Counted from the stretch's first letter, positions 24,328 through 34,169 are shown. The stretch is 64,000 nucleotides of DNA from an uncultured Dehalococcoidia bacterium (GCA_951812285.1 OX638292.1:2379001-2443000); one strand, 5' to 3'. Program-made: numbers and translations. Notes: generated from the sequence alone by a model not told the origin.

Positions 24328-26682
24328 ATGACGACGCGCTCATTCGGATCCGGCATTCGGCGCCGTGAGGACCCGCGCCTGATCACGGGCAAGGCGCCCT
24401 ATACGGACGACATCAAGCTGCCGGGGATGGTCCACGCGGCGATCCTCCGCAGCCCGCACGCCCACGCGAACATCAAGAGCATCGACACCAGCGCCGCGGC
24501 GTCGCAGCCGGGCGTGGTGGCGGTCTACACCGGCGCCGACACGGACGGCGTGCTCGCAGGGATGCCCTGCGCGTGGCTGATCCCGGGCTCCGACCTCAAG
24601 ACGCCCGAGCACCCGGCCATCGCCAAGGACCGCGTCCGCTACGTCGGCGACGCGGTGGCCGTCGTGGTGGCGGGGACGCGCTACGAGGCGGAGGACGCGC
24701 TGGAGCACATCGAGGTCGAATACGAGACGCTGGGCGTGGTCATCAACCCCAAGGCGGCGGCCCAGCCGGGCGCGGCGCAGCTCCACGACGACGTCGAGAA
24801 CAACATCGCCTTCACGTGGGCGGTGGCCGGCGGAGACGCGGACGCGGCCTTCGCGGCGGCGGACGTGACGGTCAGCGACACGATCACGCTGCCGCGGCTG
24901 ATCGCGAACCCGATGGAGCCGCGGTCGGCCGTCGCGTCGTACATGGCGGCGATGGGCGAGCTGACGCTGTGGAGCACGTCGCAGAACCCGCACATCGCGC
25001 GGTTTCTCACCTCGGTGGTGACGGGCGTGCCGGAGCACAAGATACGGGTCATCGCGCCAGAGGTGGGCGGCGGCTTCGGCAGCAAGATCCCCTACTACCC
25101 GGACGAGGCCATCACGGCCTTCTGCGCGATGAAGCTGGGCGTGCCGGTCAAGTGGACGGAGACGCGCAGCGAGAACTACCTGGCGACGACGCAGGGCCGC
25201 GACCACGTGGAAGAGGTCGAGATGGCGGCCACGTCCGACGGCACGATCACGGGCCTGCGCACGACGGTGTACGCGGGCATGGGCGCCTACCTCTCGACGG
25301 CGGCGCCCGGCGTGCCGACGATCCTGCACGGCCTGATGTACTCGGGCGCGTACAACATTCCGAACATCTCCGGGACGATCTACGGCGTGTTCAACAACGG
25401 CACGCCGGTGGACGCGTACCGCGGCGCCGGGCGGCCGGAGGCCACGACGCTCATCGAGCGGCTGGTGGACCTGACGGCGGCCGCGCTGGACATGGACCCG
25501 GCGGAGTTCCGGCGCAAGAACCTGATCCCGAAGTTCGAGAACGGCCACGACGTCGCCACGGGCATCATCTACGACAGCGGCGACTACGAGCTGACGCTGA
25601 ACACCTGCCTGGCCAACGCCGACTACGAGGGCTTGCGGGCGGCACAGGCGGCGGCCCGCGCAGAGGGGCGGCTGGTCGGCATCGGCATGGCGACGTGGGT
25701 GGAGATCTGCGGCCTGGGCCCGTCACAGGTGGCGGGCGCGGTCGGATTCCAGGGCGGCCTGTGGGAGAGCGCCATCGTGCGGTTCCACCCCACGGGCAAG
25801 GTCAACGTCATGGTCGGCTCCTCGCCGCACGGACAAGGTGAGGAGACCACCTTCGCGCAGATCGTCTCGGAGGAGCTGGGCGTGCCGGTGGAGGACGTGG
25901 AGATCATCCACGGCGACACGGACAACACGCCGATGGGCTGGGGCACGTACGGCAGCCGGACGACAGTGGTGTCCGGCGGAGCCATCGCGTTTGCCTCGCG
26001 GAAGATCAAGGAGAAGTCCAAGGAGCTGGCCGCGCACCTGCTGGAGGCCGCCGTCGAGGACATCGAGTACGACGACGGGCGGTTCTTCGTCCGCGGGTCT
26101 GACGACCAGGCCAAGACTATCCAGGACATCGCGCTGATGGCCAACGTGGCGTGGAGCATGCCGGAAGGCATGGAGCCGGGGCTGGAGGCGAGCGCCTTCT
26201 ACGACCCGCCGAACTTCACCTACCCCTTCGGCACGCACCTGGCGGTCGTCGAGGTGAACGCGGAGACGGGACACATCGACCTGCAGAACTACTGGGCGGT
26301 GGACGACTGCGGCGTGCAGATCAACCCGATGATCGTCGAGGGGCAGGTGCACGGCGGCGTGGTGCAGGGCGTGGGCCCGGCGCTGTGGGAAGGCGTCGTC
26401 TATGACGACAACGGCCAACCGCTGACGGGCACCATGCAGGACTACGCCCTCCCGAGGGCCGACCTGCTGCCGGACATCAACGTCGCGTCCACGACGACGC
26501 CGTCGCCGCATCACCCGCTGGGGCTGAAGGGTGTCGGCGAGGCGGGGACGATCGCGGCGACGCCGACGGTGTACAACGCCGTCATGGACGCGCTGCGGCC
26601 GCTCGGGGTCAACCGGGTGGACATGCCGCTGACGCCGGAGAAGGTCTGGCGCGCCATCAACGACGCGAAGAATGGAGGCTAA
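24328..26682 (+). CDS. coxL: Molybdenum hydroxylase large subunit, form II CoxL-like
   Basis: A 784-residue xanthine-dehydrogenase-family catalytic subunit. The active-site loop is A363-Y-R-G-A-G-R369, the form II signature, and not the AYXCSFR of proven form I CO dehydrogenases. Other molybdopterin-contact regions are present (VGGGFGSK near residue 245, GQGEETTFAQIVSEELG near 505, and LKGVGEAGT near 732). It probably oxidises CO poorly or acts on another small substrate. It is the second gene of coxSLM with 3-base gaps; CoxS and CoxM pass the electrons on. Confidence 0.9.
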   Translation: MTTRSFGSGIRRREDPRLITGKAPYTDDIKLPGMVHAAILRSPHAHANIKSIDTSAAASQPGVVAVYTGADTDGVLAGMPCAWLIPGSDLKTPEHPAIAKDRVRYVGDAVAVVVAGTRYEAEDALEHIEVEYETLGVVINPKAAAQPGAAQLHDDVENNIAFTWAVAGGDADAAFAAADVTVSDTITLPRLIANPMEPRSAVASYMAAMGELTLWSTSQNPHIARFLTSVVTGVPEHKIRVIAPEVGGGFGSKIPYYPDEAITAFCAMKLGVPVKWTETRSENYLATTQGRDHVEEVEMAATSDGTITGLRTTVYAGMGAYLSTAAPGVPTILHGLMYSGAYNIPNISGTIYGVFNNGTPVDAYRGAGRPEATTLIERLVDLTAAALDMDPAEFRRKNLIPKFENGHDVATGIIYDSGDYELTLNTCLANADYEGLRAAQAAARAEGRLVGIGMATWVEICGLGPSQVAGAVGFQGGLWESAIVRFHPTGKVNVMVGSSPHGQGEETTFAQIVSEELGVPVEDVEIIHGDTDNTPMGWGTYGSRTTVVSGGAIAFASRKIKEKSKELAAHLLEAAVEDIEYDDGRFFVRGSDDQAKTIQDIALMANVAWSMPEGMEPGLEASAFYDPPNFTYPFGTHLAVVEVNAETGHIDLQNYWAVDDCGVQINPMIVEGQVHGGVVQGVGPALWEGVVYDDNGQPLTGTMQDYALPRADLLPDINVASTTTPSPHHPLGLKGVGEAGTIAATPTVYNAVMDALRPLGVNRVDMPLTPEKVWRAINDAKNGG

Positions 26683-26684
26683 CC

Positions 26685-27551
26685 ATGTTTCCATCACAGT
26701 TCACATACCATCGGGCAGCCTCCGTCGCAGAGGCGGTGGAGCTGCTGAACGGGAATGAGGGCGCGAAGCTGCTGGCGGGCGGGCACAGCCTGCTGCCGAT
26801 GATGAAGCTGCGCCTGGCCTCGCCGCCGACGCTCGTGGACATCGGCCAGGTGGCCGAGCTGAAGGGCGTGTCGGCGGACGGCGACGGGGTGCGCATCGGC
26901 GCGCTGACGACGCACGCGGAGATCGCGGGGTCGGCGCTGGTGCAGGAGCGTGCGCCGGTGCTGGCGGAGGCGGCGAGCAGGGTCGGCGACCCGGCCGTGC
27001 GCAACCGCGGCACCATCGGCGGAAACGTCGCGCACGGCGACCCGCAGTCGGACCTGCCGACGGTGCTGACGGCCCTCGGCGCGACGATCAACGCCGCCGG
27101 CCAGAACGGCGAGCGGGGCATCGCGGCCGCCGACTTCTTCACGGGCCTGCTGGAGAACGCGCTGGACGACGGCGAGATCGTCACCAGCGTGTCGGTGCCC
27201 GGCGTGGCGTCGGGCGCGGGCACGGCCTACGTCAAGTTCTCGCACCCGGCGTCGCGGTACTCGGTTGTGGGCGCCGCGGCCATCGTGAGCGTGGCGAACG
27301 GGGTATGCTCGTCCGCCAGCGTGGTGGTCGGGGGCGTGGAGTCGACGCCGACGCGGGCCGCGTCGGTCGAGGCGGCGCTGGCCGGGTCGGGCGTCGGCGC
27401 GGACGCGCTGGCGGCGGCCGCATCGGCGGTGTCGGGCGACTTCCAGGGCGACGCCATGGGCGACGTCTACGCCTCGTCGGAATACCGGCAGGCGATGGCG
27501 GGCGTCTACGTGCGGCGGGCCCTGGAGGCCGCGGTGGCGCGCGGGGGGTAG
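26685..27551 (+). CDS. coxM: Molybdenum hydroxylase FAD-binding medium subunit
   Basis: A 288-residue flavoprotein. The FAD-binding signatures AGGHSLLPMMKLR (about residue 31) and the GTIGGNVAHGDPQSDLP stretch (about 107) are typical of CoxM/FAD_binding_5 proteins, followed by the CO_deh_flav_C domain. The ATG at 26685 lies just after the coxL stop. It accepts electrons from CoxS and passes them to the respiratory chain. A repeat hairpin and a terminator follow it, separating it from coxD. Confidence 0.92.
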   Translation: MFPSQFTYHRAASVAEAVELLNGNEGAKLLAGGHSLLPMMKLRLASPPTLVDIGQVAELKGVSADGDGVRIGALTTHAEIAGSALVQERAPVLAEAASRVGDPAVRNRGTIGGNVAHGDPQSDLPTVLTALGATINAAGQNGERGIAAADFFTGLLENALDDGEIVTSVSVPGVASGAGTAYVKFSHPASRYSVVGAAAIVSVANGVCSSASVVVGGVESTPTRAASVEAALAGSGVGADALAAAASAVSGDFQGDAMGDVYASSEYRQAMAGVYVRRALEAAVARGG

Positions 27552-27613
27552 CCCGCGCACATGCCACAGGCGCGACGCCGACGAGCAATGCAAGCAGCGC
27601 TTACGGCTAGCGA

Positions 27614-27646
27614 ACTGGATTCCCGCCTTCGCGGGAATGACGAGGT
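27614..27646. repeat. Hairpin repeat after coxM
   Basis: A single copy with ATTCCCGC-CTTC-GCGGGAAT arms followed by GACGAG, in the short gap between coxM and the terminator. Confidence 0.85.
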
Positions 27647-27653
27647 AGTGTGA

Positions 27654-27682
27654 GGGGGCGGCCGGTGAGCCGCCCCCTTTCT
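27654..27682 (+). terminator. Intrinsic terminator between coxM and coxD
   Basis: Stem GGGGGCGGC (27654-27662) with GCCGCCCCC (27669-27677), a six-base loop, then TTTCT. It would end or attenuate the coxSLM transcript before the moxR-like gene. Confidence 0.7.
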
Positions 27683-27717
27683 ACCCTTCCACAGACTACG
27701 CCTGGAGGACTCTGACA

Positions 27718-28653
27718 GTGGAGCAAGCGACCGCGCCCGACACCCCCATGTCCGTCGACGCGCTGCAGGAGGCGCTGCGGGGCGAGATGTACGTCGCCGA
27801 CCGCGGGCTGGCGATGTCGGTGTACCTCGCGCTGCAGCTTGGGCGGCCGCTCTTCCTCGAGGGCGAGGCGGGCGTCGGCAAGACGGAGGTCGCGCGGGCG
27901 CTGTCGTCGGCGCTGAACGCGCGGCTGATCCGGCTGCAGTGCTACGAGGGTCTCGACGTCAGCCAGGCGGTGTACGAGTGGAACTACTCGCGGCAGTTGC
28001 TGCACCTGCGGCTGCTGGAGGCGTCGGGCGAGGTCGACCGGAAGGCGGCCGAGCGAGAGCTGTTCAGCGAGGAGTTCCTGATCAAGCGGCCGTTGCTGCA
28101 GTCGCTGGAGGGCGGCGACCGCAAGGTGCTGCTCATCGACGAGCTTGACCGCGCGGACGAGGAGTTCGAGGGGTACCTGCTGGAGATGCTGTCCGACTTC
28201 CAGATCACGGTGCCGGAGGTCGGGACGTACACGGCGGAGACGCGGCCGGTGGTCGTCATCACGTCGAACCGGACGCGGGAGATCCACGACGCGCTGAAGC
28301 GGCGGTGCCTCTACTACTGGATCGACTACCCGGACCTGGACAAGGAGACGCAGATCGTCCGGAGCAAGGCGCCGGGGGCGTCGCAGCGGCTGGCGGGGCA
28401 GGTGACGGCCTTCGTGCAGGAGCTGCGGGGCGCGGAGCTGTACAAGGTGCCGGGCGTGGCCGAGACGCTGGACTGGACGGCGGCGCTGGTCAGCCTGAAC
28501 ACGGAGGCGCTCACGCCGGAGGTCATCGACGAGACGCTGGGCGTCATGCTGAAGTACCGGGAGGACGTGCAGAACGTCCGCGGCGAACAGACTCGCGCGC
28601 TGCTGGCGCGAGCCCAGAACCGCGGCGCGGGTCGCGGCGGCAGGCGTGGCTAG
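27718..28653 (+). CDS. coxD: MoxR-family AAA ATPase (CoxD-like)
   Basis: A 311-residue AAA+ ATPase: Walker A GEAGVGKTE (about 51-59), Walker B VLLIDELDRAD (about 136), sensor ITSNRTRE (about 181), C-terminal lid. CoxD proteins help maturation of the copper/molybdenum centre of CO dehydrogenase together with the VWA protein CoxE (family knowledge). GTG start at 27718 with GGAGG upstream. Its stop overlaps the coxE start by 8 bases. A terminator separates it from coxM. Confidence 0.9.
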   Translation: MEQATAPDTPMSVDALQEALRGEMYVADRGLAMSVYLALQLGRPLFLEGEAGVGKTEVARALSSALNARLIRLQCYEGLDVSQAVYEWNYSRQLLHLRLLEASGEVDRKAAERELFSEEFLIKRPLLQSLEGGDRKVLLIDELDRADEEFEGYLLEMLSDFQITVPEVGTYTAETRPVVVITSNRTREIHDALKRRCLYYWIDYPDLDKETQIVRSKAPGASQRLAGQVTAFVQELRGAELYKVPGVAETLDWTAALVSLNTEALTPEVIDETLGVMLKYREDVQNVRGEQTRALLARAQNRGAGRGGRRG

Positions 28654-29953
28654 CTCGGTCGCAGGGCAGATGCTGCCGAACCTGCTGCTCTTCGGCAGGT
28701 TGTTGCGGCGGCTGGGGCTCGACGTCCACGCGGGACGGATGCTCGACGCCGTGAGCGTGCTCGAGGACATCGGGCTGCGGCGCCGGGGCGACGTACACGC
28801 GGCGCTGCGGACGCTGCTGGTGCACCGCCGCGAGGACTTGCCCGTCTTCGACGAGGCCTTCTCCGTCTTCTGGCGGCAGCGCAAAGACCAGACCTTCACG
28901 ATGGACCTGCGCTCCATGGGCGAGCAGCGCCGCTACCGCTACGTCGAGGCGGGCCCCCCGCCGCTCGGACAGCCCTCGGACGCCGTGGGCGCCGGGGACG
29001 ACGACGCGGAGGAGGGCGGCGACCGCATCGACATCACCCGCACGTACAGCGCCCGCGAGGTGCTGCAGTCGAAGGATTTCTCGGAGTTCTCGCCCTCGGA
29101 GGTGGCGCAGGCGAGGCTGTTCATGGCGTCGATGGCGTGGGACCCGGGGACGCGGCGGTCGCGGCGGCTGGTGCGCGGCGACGGCCACGCCCTCGACCTG
29201 CGGCGGACGCTGCGGGACAACGCGCAGTACGGCGGCGAGCTGCTGAAGCTGAAGCACCGCCGGCGCAAGGAGAAGCCGCGCAAGCTGGTCGTCATCTGCG
29301 ACGTCAGCGGATCGATGGAGCGCTACACGCGGATGCTGCTGCACTTCATCCACAGCCTCTACGGCGGGCTGAACGGACAGGTGGAGGCCTTCCTCTTCGC
29401 GACGCGGCTCACGCGAGTCACCAAGCAGCTTCAGCACCGGGACATCGACCAGGCGGTGGGCGACGTCGCCAAGGCGGTGCCGGACTGGTCGGGCGGGACG
29501 CGCATCGGGGCGGCGCTCAAGGAGTTCAACTTCACGTGGGCGCGCCGGACGCTGGGGTGGGGGTCGATCGTGCTCGTCGTGTCCGACGGCTGGGACCGGG
29601 GCGAGCCGGAGCTGCTGGGGCGCGAGATGGAGCGGCTGCAGCGGAGCGCTCGGCGGATCATCTGGCTGAGCCCGCTGGCCGGCGGCGCCCACTACGAGCC
29701 GCTGACGCAGGGCCTCCGCGCGGCCACACCCTACATCGACGACCTGCTGCCGGTGCACAACCTGGCGGCGCTGATGGACCTCGCGCGGCACCTGAACGCG
29801 CTCTCGACGGGCGCGCCGGAGCGCCGGCAGCGGCCCCCGACCGTCGAGGCGGACGCGAGCGAGCCGGAGGCGGCGGCGCCGGCGCAACGCTCGTGGCACC
29901 GCGACGCCAACCCAACGTTCCGGCACCCGCTGTGGGGGCGCGGGGAGGGGTAG
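28646..29953 (+). CDS. coxE: VWA-domain protein CoxE
   Basis: A 435-residue protein with an N-terminal helical region (LLLFGRLLRRLGLDVHAGRM) and a C-terminal von Willebrand A domain whose MIDAS motif is D-V-S-G-S (in VVICDVSGSMERY, about residue 219), with later TxxG and SDG elements (WSGGTRIG, VVSDGWDRG). Start GTG at 28646 overlaps the coxD stop by 8 bases. CoxE works with CoxD in a MoxR-VWA chaperone pair for the molybdenum enzyme. Confidence 0.9.
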   Translation: MASSVAGQMLPNLLLFGRLLRRLGLDVHAGRMLDAVSVLEDIGLRRRGDVHAALRTLLVHRREDLPVFDEAFSVFWRQRKDQTFTMDLRSMGEQRRYRYVEAGPPPLGQPSDAVGAGDDDAEEGGDRIDITRTYSAREVLQSKDFSEFSPSEVAQARLFMASMAWDPGTRRSRRLVRGDGHALDLRRTLRDNAQYGGELLKLKHRRRKEKPRKLVVICDVSGSMERYTRMLLHFIHSLYGGLNGQVEAFLFATRLTRVTKQLQHRDIDQAVGDVAKAVPDWSGGTRIGAALKEFNFTWARRTLGWGSIVLVVSDGWDRGEPELLGREMERLQRSARRIIWLSPLAGGAHYEPLTQGLRAATPYIDDLLPVHNLAALMDLARHLNALSTGAPERRQRPPTVEADASEPEAAAPAQRSWHRDANPTFRHPLWGRGEG

Positions 29954-30004
29954 AGGGGGGGGTTAGAGGGCGCCGGTTCGCCCAAGAGCCAATTACCTTA
30001 GGAT

Positions 30005-30682
30005 CTATGCAACTTCCTGAAAGCGGTCCCACACAGTCCTGTCGAATCGGCGAGCAGACACCACCTCGTCAAGCGATAACACTATCCGAAAATCGTCATG
30101 CTCAGCCTCGATATGCTTTGCTTCAGCCTCCTGCAGCATGGGGGCATAGTTCCGTGTTAGCCGCAGCTCCTGGGTTTGCCTGTTTCGATAGCCGCTGAGC
30201 AAGGGGACGAGGGATACATCGGCAGTTCCTCCCAGCGAAATTGGGCTGGCTGACACAAGCCCAACGTACGCCTTTCCGGTTCTCAAGGTGACTTCCACGT
30301 ATCTTTGGTTTTCAAAGGCTTCATCGAGCAGGACCTCAATAACATCGCCGCTGTCTCGTGCCACTGCTCGGGCAGCCTCATTGCTATCGATGATGCGATT
30401 CAATGCAAATGGCAACAGAAAGCCAAGGACGACGCTCAGCGCCATGGCGTCCGTGAAGGCATTAGGGGAAACTTCTGCCCACAGCCACTCAGCCCTCGGT
30501 CCGCCCATGTAGAACACATACACAAGCGTGTAGGAGACGGCGAAGAGCAAAACTCCAGTTAGGGCTGCTTGAAAGAAGACATGGTAGCCGGAGCTGCGCG
30601 CGGCCTTGTATCGCGTTCCGTTGAACAAGGTCTGGAACAAATACCCAGCAAGTACGGAAACCAGGGGAAGACCAATTTCCAC
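30005..30682 (-). CDS. Membrane protein of unknown function
   Basis: A 225-residue protein with three or so hydrophobic helices in the N-terminal half (VSVLAGYLFQTLF; FQAALTGVLLFAVSYTLVYVF; AMALSVVLGFLLPFAL) and a soluble C-terminal half with a beta-rich core (VEVTLRTGKAYVGLVSASP). The C-terminal part looks like a small cytosolic domain, reminiscent of an SH3-like fold, but no family is claimed. It lies 48 bases downstream of a small gene in an AT-richer stretch, and may be co-transcribed with it. ATG at 30682. Confidence 0.65.
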   Translation of the reverse strand: MEIGLPLVSVLAGYLFQTLFNGTRYKAARSSGYHVFFQAALTGVLLFAVSYTLVYVFYMGGPRAEWLWAEVSPNAFTDAMALSVVLGFLLPFALNRIIDSNEAARAVARDSGDVIEVLLDEAFENQRYVEVTLRTGKAYVGLVSASPISLGGTADVSLVPLLSGYRNRQTQELRLTRNYAPMLQEAEAKHIEAEHDDFRIVLSLDEVVSARRFDRTVWDRFQEVA

Positions 30683-30730
30683 GTAGGATGCCTCCTAGCA
30701 AAGCCGATGAACAAGCGTACCAGCTTTCCT

Positions 30731-30916
30731 TCAGGGCATTGGGCGGGGCAATGGATCGACCTTCAAGTCCGCCAGTTGCTGGATCGCTTGCTTCCCTCTT
30801 TTACTTCGAAGGAGCTCAGAGACCCTGACATATCGCCTGCCGGACCGCGTCACATACACCTTCGGTCGTTCAGGTGACTCTTCTGGCACGTTTTTCTTTC
30901 GGGGGAACAGTAACAT
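30731..30916 (-). CDS. Small basic protein upstream of membrane protein
   Basis: A 61-residue basic protein (MLLFPRKKNVPEESPERPKV, then SGRRYVRVSELLRSKRGKQA) of unknown function. It shares strand and composition with the following membrane protein gene, 48 bases away, suggesting one operon. Evidence is positional; a coding role is plausible because the residue usage is not repeat-derived. Confidence 0.45.
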   Translation of the reverse strand: MLLFPRKKNVPEESPERPKVYVTRSGRRYVRVSELLRSKRGKQAIQQLADLKVDPLPRPMP

Positions 30917-31049
30917 GCGTTAAATCCAGCGTTGAATTGTTTTCAATTCAGACAGCATTCCATTGGTTGGAAGTATAGCAACACCAGTTGGCCTGCGCAA
31001 CAATTTCAAGCTCTTAGGTAAATCTTTGATTTGACCCCATCCCTCCCCC

Positions 31050-32465
31050 CTACCCCTCCTCCACCCGCCGTACCCAGAGGAAGTTGGTGGGGGTGCGGGC
31101 CTTGAAGGGGGCGGAGCCTACGAGGACGATGTGGTCGCCGTGGGTGACGAGGCCGTGGGCCAGGAGGGCGGTGTCGACGATCTCGGCGTTGTTTACGGTG
31201 ATCTGCGGCAGGCCCGTCACCACCGGTCGGACGCCCCACCAGAGGTTCATCTGCCGCGCCACCTCCGGCGACGACGTGAGCGCGACGATGGGCGCCACGG
31301 GCCGGTGCCGGCTCACCCGGTGCGCCGTGACGCCCGAGCGCGTCAGCACCACGATGGCGCGTGCGTCGAGGTCGCCGGCCATGCGGCAGGCGGCGCGGGC
31401 GATGGCCTGCGCCTCGGGGCGGCGCTCGCGGAAGTCGCCGGGGTCGTCGAGGGACGCGGTGGCCTGCGCGCGCTCGATGATGCGGGCCATGACGGCGGCG
31501 GCCTCGACAGGGTGCGCGCCGATGGCCGTCTCGCCGCTGAGCATGACGGCGTCGGCGCCCTCCCAGACGGCGTTGGCGACGTCGGAGGCCTCGGCGCGGG
31601 TGGGGCGCGGCTCGGAGATCATCGACTCCAGCATCTGCGTCGCGACGATGGCCAGCTTGCCCTGCTTGCGGGCGCGCTGGATGATGTCGCGCTGCCAGAC
31701 GGGGACCTCCTCGGCCGAGAGCTCGACGCCCATGTCGCCGCGGGCAACCATGACGCCGTCGAAGGCGCGGAGGATGCCGTCGAGGTTGGCGAGGGCGGTG
31801 GCGCGCTCCACCTTGGCGATGAGCGGCGTCGACTGTTTGCAGCGCCTGATCATTTCTCGCACGGGCCTGGCGTCCTCGCCGGCGTTGACGAAGCTCATGG
31901 CCACCCAGTCGACGCCGATGCTGAGTCCAAACTCCAAGTCATCGCGGTCCTTCTCCGTGAAGGTGGGTATGTCCAGCCGGACGCCGGGGAGGTTGATGCC
32001 CTGGAACTCGCCGAGCAGGCCGCCCTTGGTCACCCGGCAGCGGATGTCTTGGCCCTCGACGGCGAGGACCTCGGCCTCGAGGCGGCCGTCGTCGAGGAGG
32101 ACGCGGTCGCCGGGAGCGAGGAAGCGGTGGATGTCCGGGTAGGTGCTGCTGATACGGCCGGCCTCGCCCTCGATGAGGTCGTGGAGGATGAGGAGCTCCT
32201 CGCCGAGCCGCAGCTCGACGGGGCCGCGGCCCTTCAGCGGCCCGGTGCGGATGCGCGGCCCCTGCAGGTCCTGCAGGACAGCGACGTGCCGATTCAGCTT
32301 GTATGACGTCTCACGCACCAGCTCCACGAGGCGCGCATGGTCGTCGTGCGAGCCGTGGGAGAAGTTGAGGCGCACGGTGTCGACGCCGGCGTGCAGCAGC
32401 GCCTCGACGCGCTCGGGCGCCGAGGTGGCCGGGCCTAGGGTGGCGATGATCTTGGTGGCGCGCAT
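31050..32465 (-). CDS. pyk: Pyruvate kinase
   Basis: A 471-residue pyruvate kinase: N-terminal TKIIATLGPAT and LNFSHG, the K+ and Mg-binding active-site region (MVARGDMGVE, then IIQRARKQGKLAIVATQMLESM), and the C-terminal regulatory domain (IVVLTRSGVTAHRVSRHRPV). ATG at 32465 gives MRATKIIATLGP, the normal start. Converts PEP and ADP to pyruvate and ATP. A PPDK gene at 53995-56733 would allow the reverse direction, giving a PEP/pyruvate cycle. Confidence 0.95.
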   Translation of the reverse strand: MRATKIIATLGPATSAPERVEALLHAGVDTVRLNFSHGSHDDHARLVELVRETSYKLNRHVAVLQDLQGPRIRTGPLKGRGPVELRLGEELLILHDLIEGEAGRISSTYPDIHRFLAPGDRVLLDDGRLEAEVLAVEGQDIRCRVTKGGLLGEFQGINLPGVRLDIPTFTEKDRDDLEFGLSIGVDWVAMSFVNAGEDARPVREMIRRCKQSTPLIAKVERATALANLDGILRAFDGVMVARGDMGVELSAEEVPVWQRDIIQRARKQGKLAIVATQMLESMISEPRPTRAEASDVANAVWEGADAVMLSGETAIGAHPVEAAAVMARIIERAQATASLDDPGDFRERRPEAQAIARAACRMAGDLDARAIVVLTRSGVTAHRVSRHRPVAPIVALTSSPEVARQMNLWWGVRPVVTGLPQITVNNAEIVDTALLAHGLVTHGDHIVLVGSAPFKARTPTNFLWVRRVEEG

Positions 32466-32854
32466 GGGGGTACTGTATCGCCTTTCCGCATGTGGTGTCA
32501 TGGCCGCTACTGCCGCCCGGGAATTCTGGCCGCCAGTCTTTGTAGCACCCCCGCCCATGTTGCCGCAAGGACAGGGATAGGCGCCGCATGCCATTGATCA
32601 AGAAGGCATTGAGCGGGTAAGTCCCACCTCTCAAGGTACAAGTTACCCTCTATGTTCGTGTCGATTGCCAGTAATTGCGGCTTGGTGTACTAGTAATCGC
32701 CGTTTTATTCGACCTATAATCACCATATTTATGACCATTGACTACTATCACTCTTTCAAATAACGCTGGTAATGAAAGCCATCATTGCCAACAATTGGTG
32801 CCTGAAGGCGATCGGGCTGGACGTGGCCCCTATCGGCCTGGAAGGAGGCACACC
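32466..32854. promoter_or_regulatory. Divergent control region of pyk and the fibronectin-III protein
   Basis: These 389 bases carry no gene. The right part (about 32640-32780) is unusually AT-rich for the backbone. A perfect -10-like TATAAT at 32715-32720 (plus strand) has no convincing -35 at the right spacing, so it is only a candidate promoter for the gene at 32855. That gene has a clear GAAGGAGG ribosome site. Confidence 0.4.
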
Positions 32855-33970
32855 ATGCACCAAGAATCCTCTCCCACCCATACTCGGAGGCTGCTCATTG
32901 TCCCGCTCCTTGCCGCGACTGTCCTGGTTGTCGCGCTCTCCGCCCTGTTGCCATCGATTGCACTCGGGTCCGGCCACGACAGGGTGGACGGCGTGACGGT
33001 CGCGGCCGGCAGCGACGCCGGGGAGCTTCACATCACGTGGGACGCCCCCTCGACGGCGCCCAACGACTACCGTGTCGTCTGGGCGCTCAGGGGAGACTCG
33101 TTCCCGAGCTGGCGGGACCCGGATGGGAACGCGTATCCCACGGAGCCCGAGCACACCGTGACCGGCCTCGAGGCCGGCGGCGAGTACAAGGTCCGCGTGC
33201 GTGCCCGGTACGGCGGCGACGGCTCGGGCCCGTGGAGCGATGTCGCATACGGCACGGTCGCGGCGGCGGCGGCGGCGCAGGCCCCACGAATCGCCGAGCG
33301 GCAGGTTGCCGTGACGTTGCCCGCCACCATGGACGAGTGTGGCGAGCAAATGACCGCCGGTAACGTCGAGTCGTGCGCCGCCGACTCGTTCTCAGTCAAG
33401 GCCACGCGCGCGGACGGGAGCTTCTCGATCAACTGGAGCGTGTGGGCGTCGCAGCACGACAACATCAGCCACTACATCGTGCAGCACCTCGAGTTCCAGT
33501 ACCGGCACCGCTTCAAGCTCGCGAGCACCAATGAGCCGTTCGATGTGGACCCGGACGATGGCGATCCTTACGCTGGCTACGCCGCGCCCAACAGCTGCGA
33601 GGCCGCCGTGCGCGACACGGACAGCACCGGGCGCGCCATCTCCTTCTGGTGGCGGTGCACCAGCCTGACCAACGTCTACGTGGACACGGAGGGCAACCCC
33701 ACGTCGGTGGTGACGGACGCCCACGTGCCGCAATCACAACCGTATTGGGAGGACTCACTGGCCTCGCCGAGCAGGAAGCACGACGTCCCCGTCACGGTAA
33801 TGCGAATACCCGATCGGGCGCCAACCAGCCTGGACGACGAGCTGACGCAGGCGGAGCTGGACGACACCTTCGACCTGACGGCGACCGAGACGCAGATGCT
33901 GCTCTACGGCATCACGGTCCACTTCGACGACGAGACGACCGAGTTTCACTACGCGCTGATCACAGGGTAA
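32855..33970 (+). CDS. Exported protein with fibronectin type III domain
   Basis: A 371-residue exported protein. The signal segment (LLIVPLLAATVLVVALSALLPSIALG, in two parts LLIVPLLAATVLVV and ALSALLPSIALG) follows MHQESSPTHTRR. A fibronectin-III domain (about 45-125: ELHITWDAPSTAPNDYRVVW..., EYKVRVRARYGGDGSGPWSD) comes next. The remaining 230 residues are unrecognised, contain several Cys, and may form a second domain. ATG at 32855 after GAAGGAGG. Followed by a strong terminator. Probably a cell-surface or secreted binding protein. Confidence 0.8.
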   Translation: MHQESSPTHTRRLLIVPLLAATVLVVALSALLPSIALGSGHDRVDGVTVAAGSDAGELHITWDAPSTAPNDYRVVWALRGDSFPSWRDPDGNAYPTEPEHTVTGLEAGGEYKVRVRARYGGDGSGPWSDVAYGTVAAAAAAQAPRIAERQVAVTLPATMDECGEQMTAGNVESCAADSFSVKATRADGSFSINWSVWASQHDNISHYIVQHLEFQYRHRFKLASTNEPFDVDPDDGDPYAGYAAPNSCEAAVRDTDSTGRAISFWWRCTSLTNVYVDTEGNPTSVVTDAHVPQSQPYWEDSLASPSRKHDVPVTVMRIPDRAPTSLDDELTQAELDDTFDLTATETQMLLYGITVHFDDETTEFHYALITG

Positions 33971-34014
33971 CGCTGAACCAGACAGTGACCGGGCCCGAAG
34001 GTTTCGCGGCGCAT

Positions 34015-34047
34015 GGGGGCGGCGGGCGATGCCCGCCGCCCCCTTTT
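34015..34047 (+). terminator. Strong intrinsic terminator
   Basis: Perfect 13-bp stem GGGGGCGGCGGGC with GCCCGCCGCCCCC, loop GAT, followed by TTTT. It ends transcription of the fibronectin-III gene. Confidence 0.92.
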
Positions 34048-34169
34048 GCTCTTGGTCCGACGCAGATGTTGTGGGGCCTGCTCCTGGCAGAGATTGACCC
34101 AACTTCCATCCTTTCTTCCTTGACTACGCAATCGAAAATGTACTATTTTTGATATTGAGCTCACTTCTA

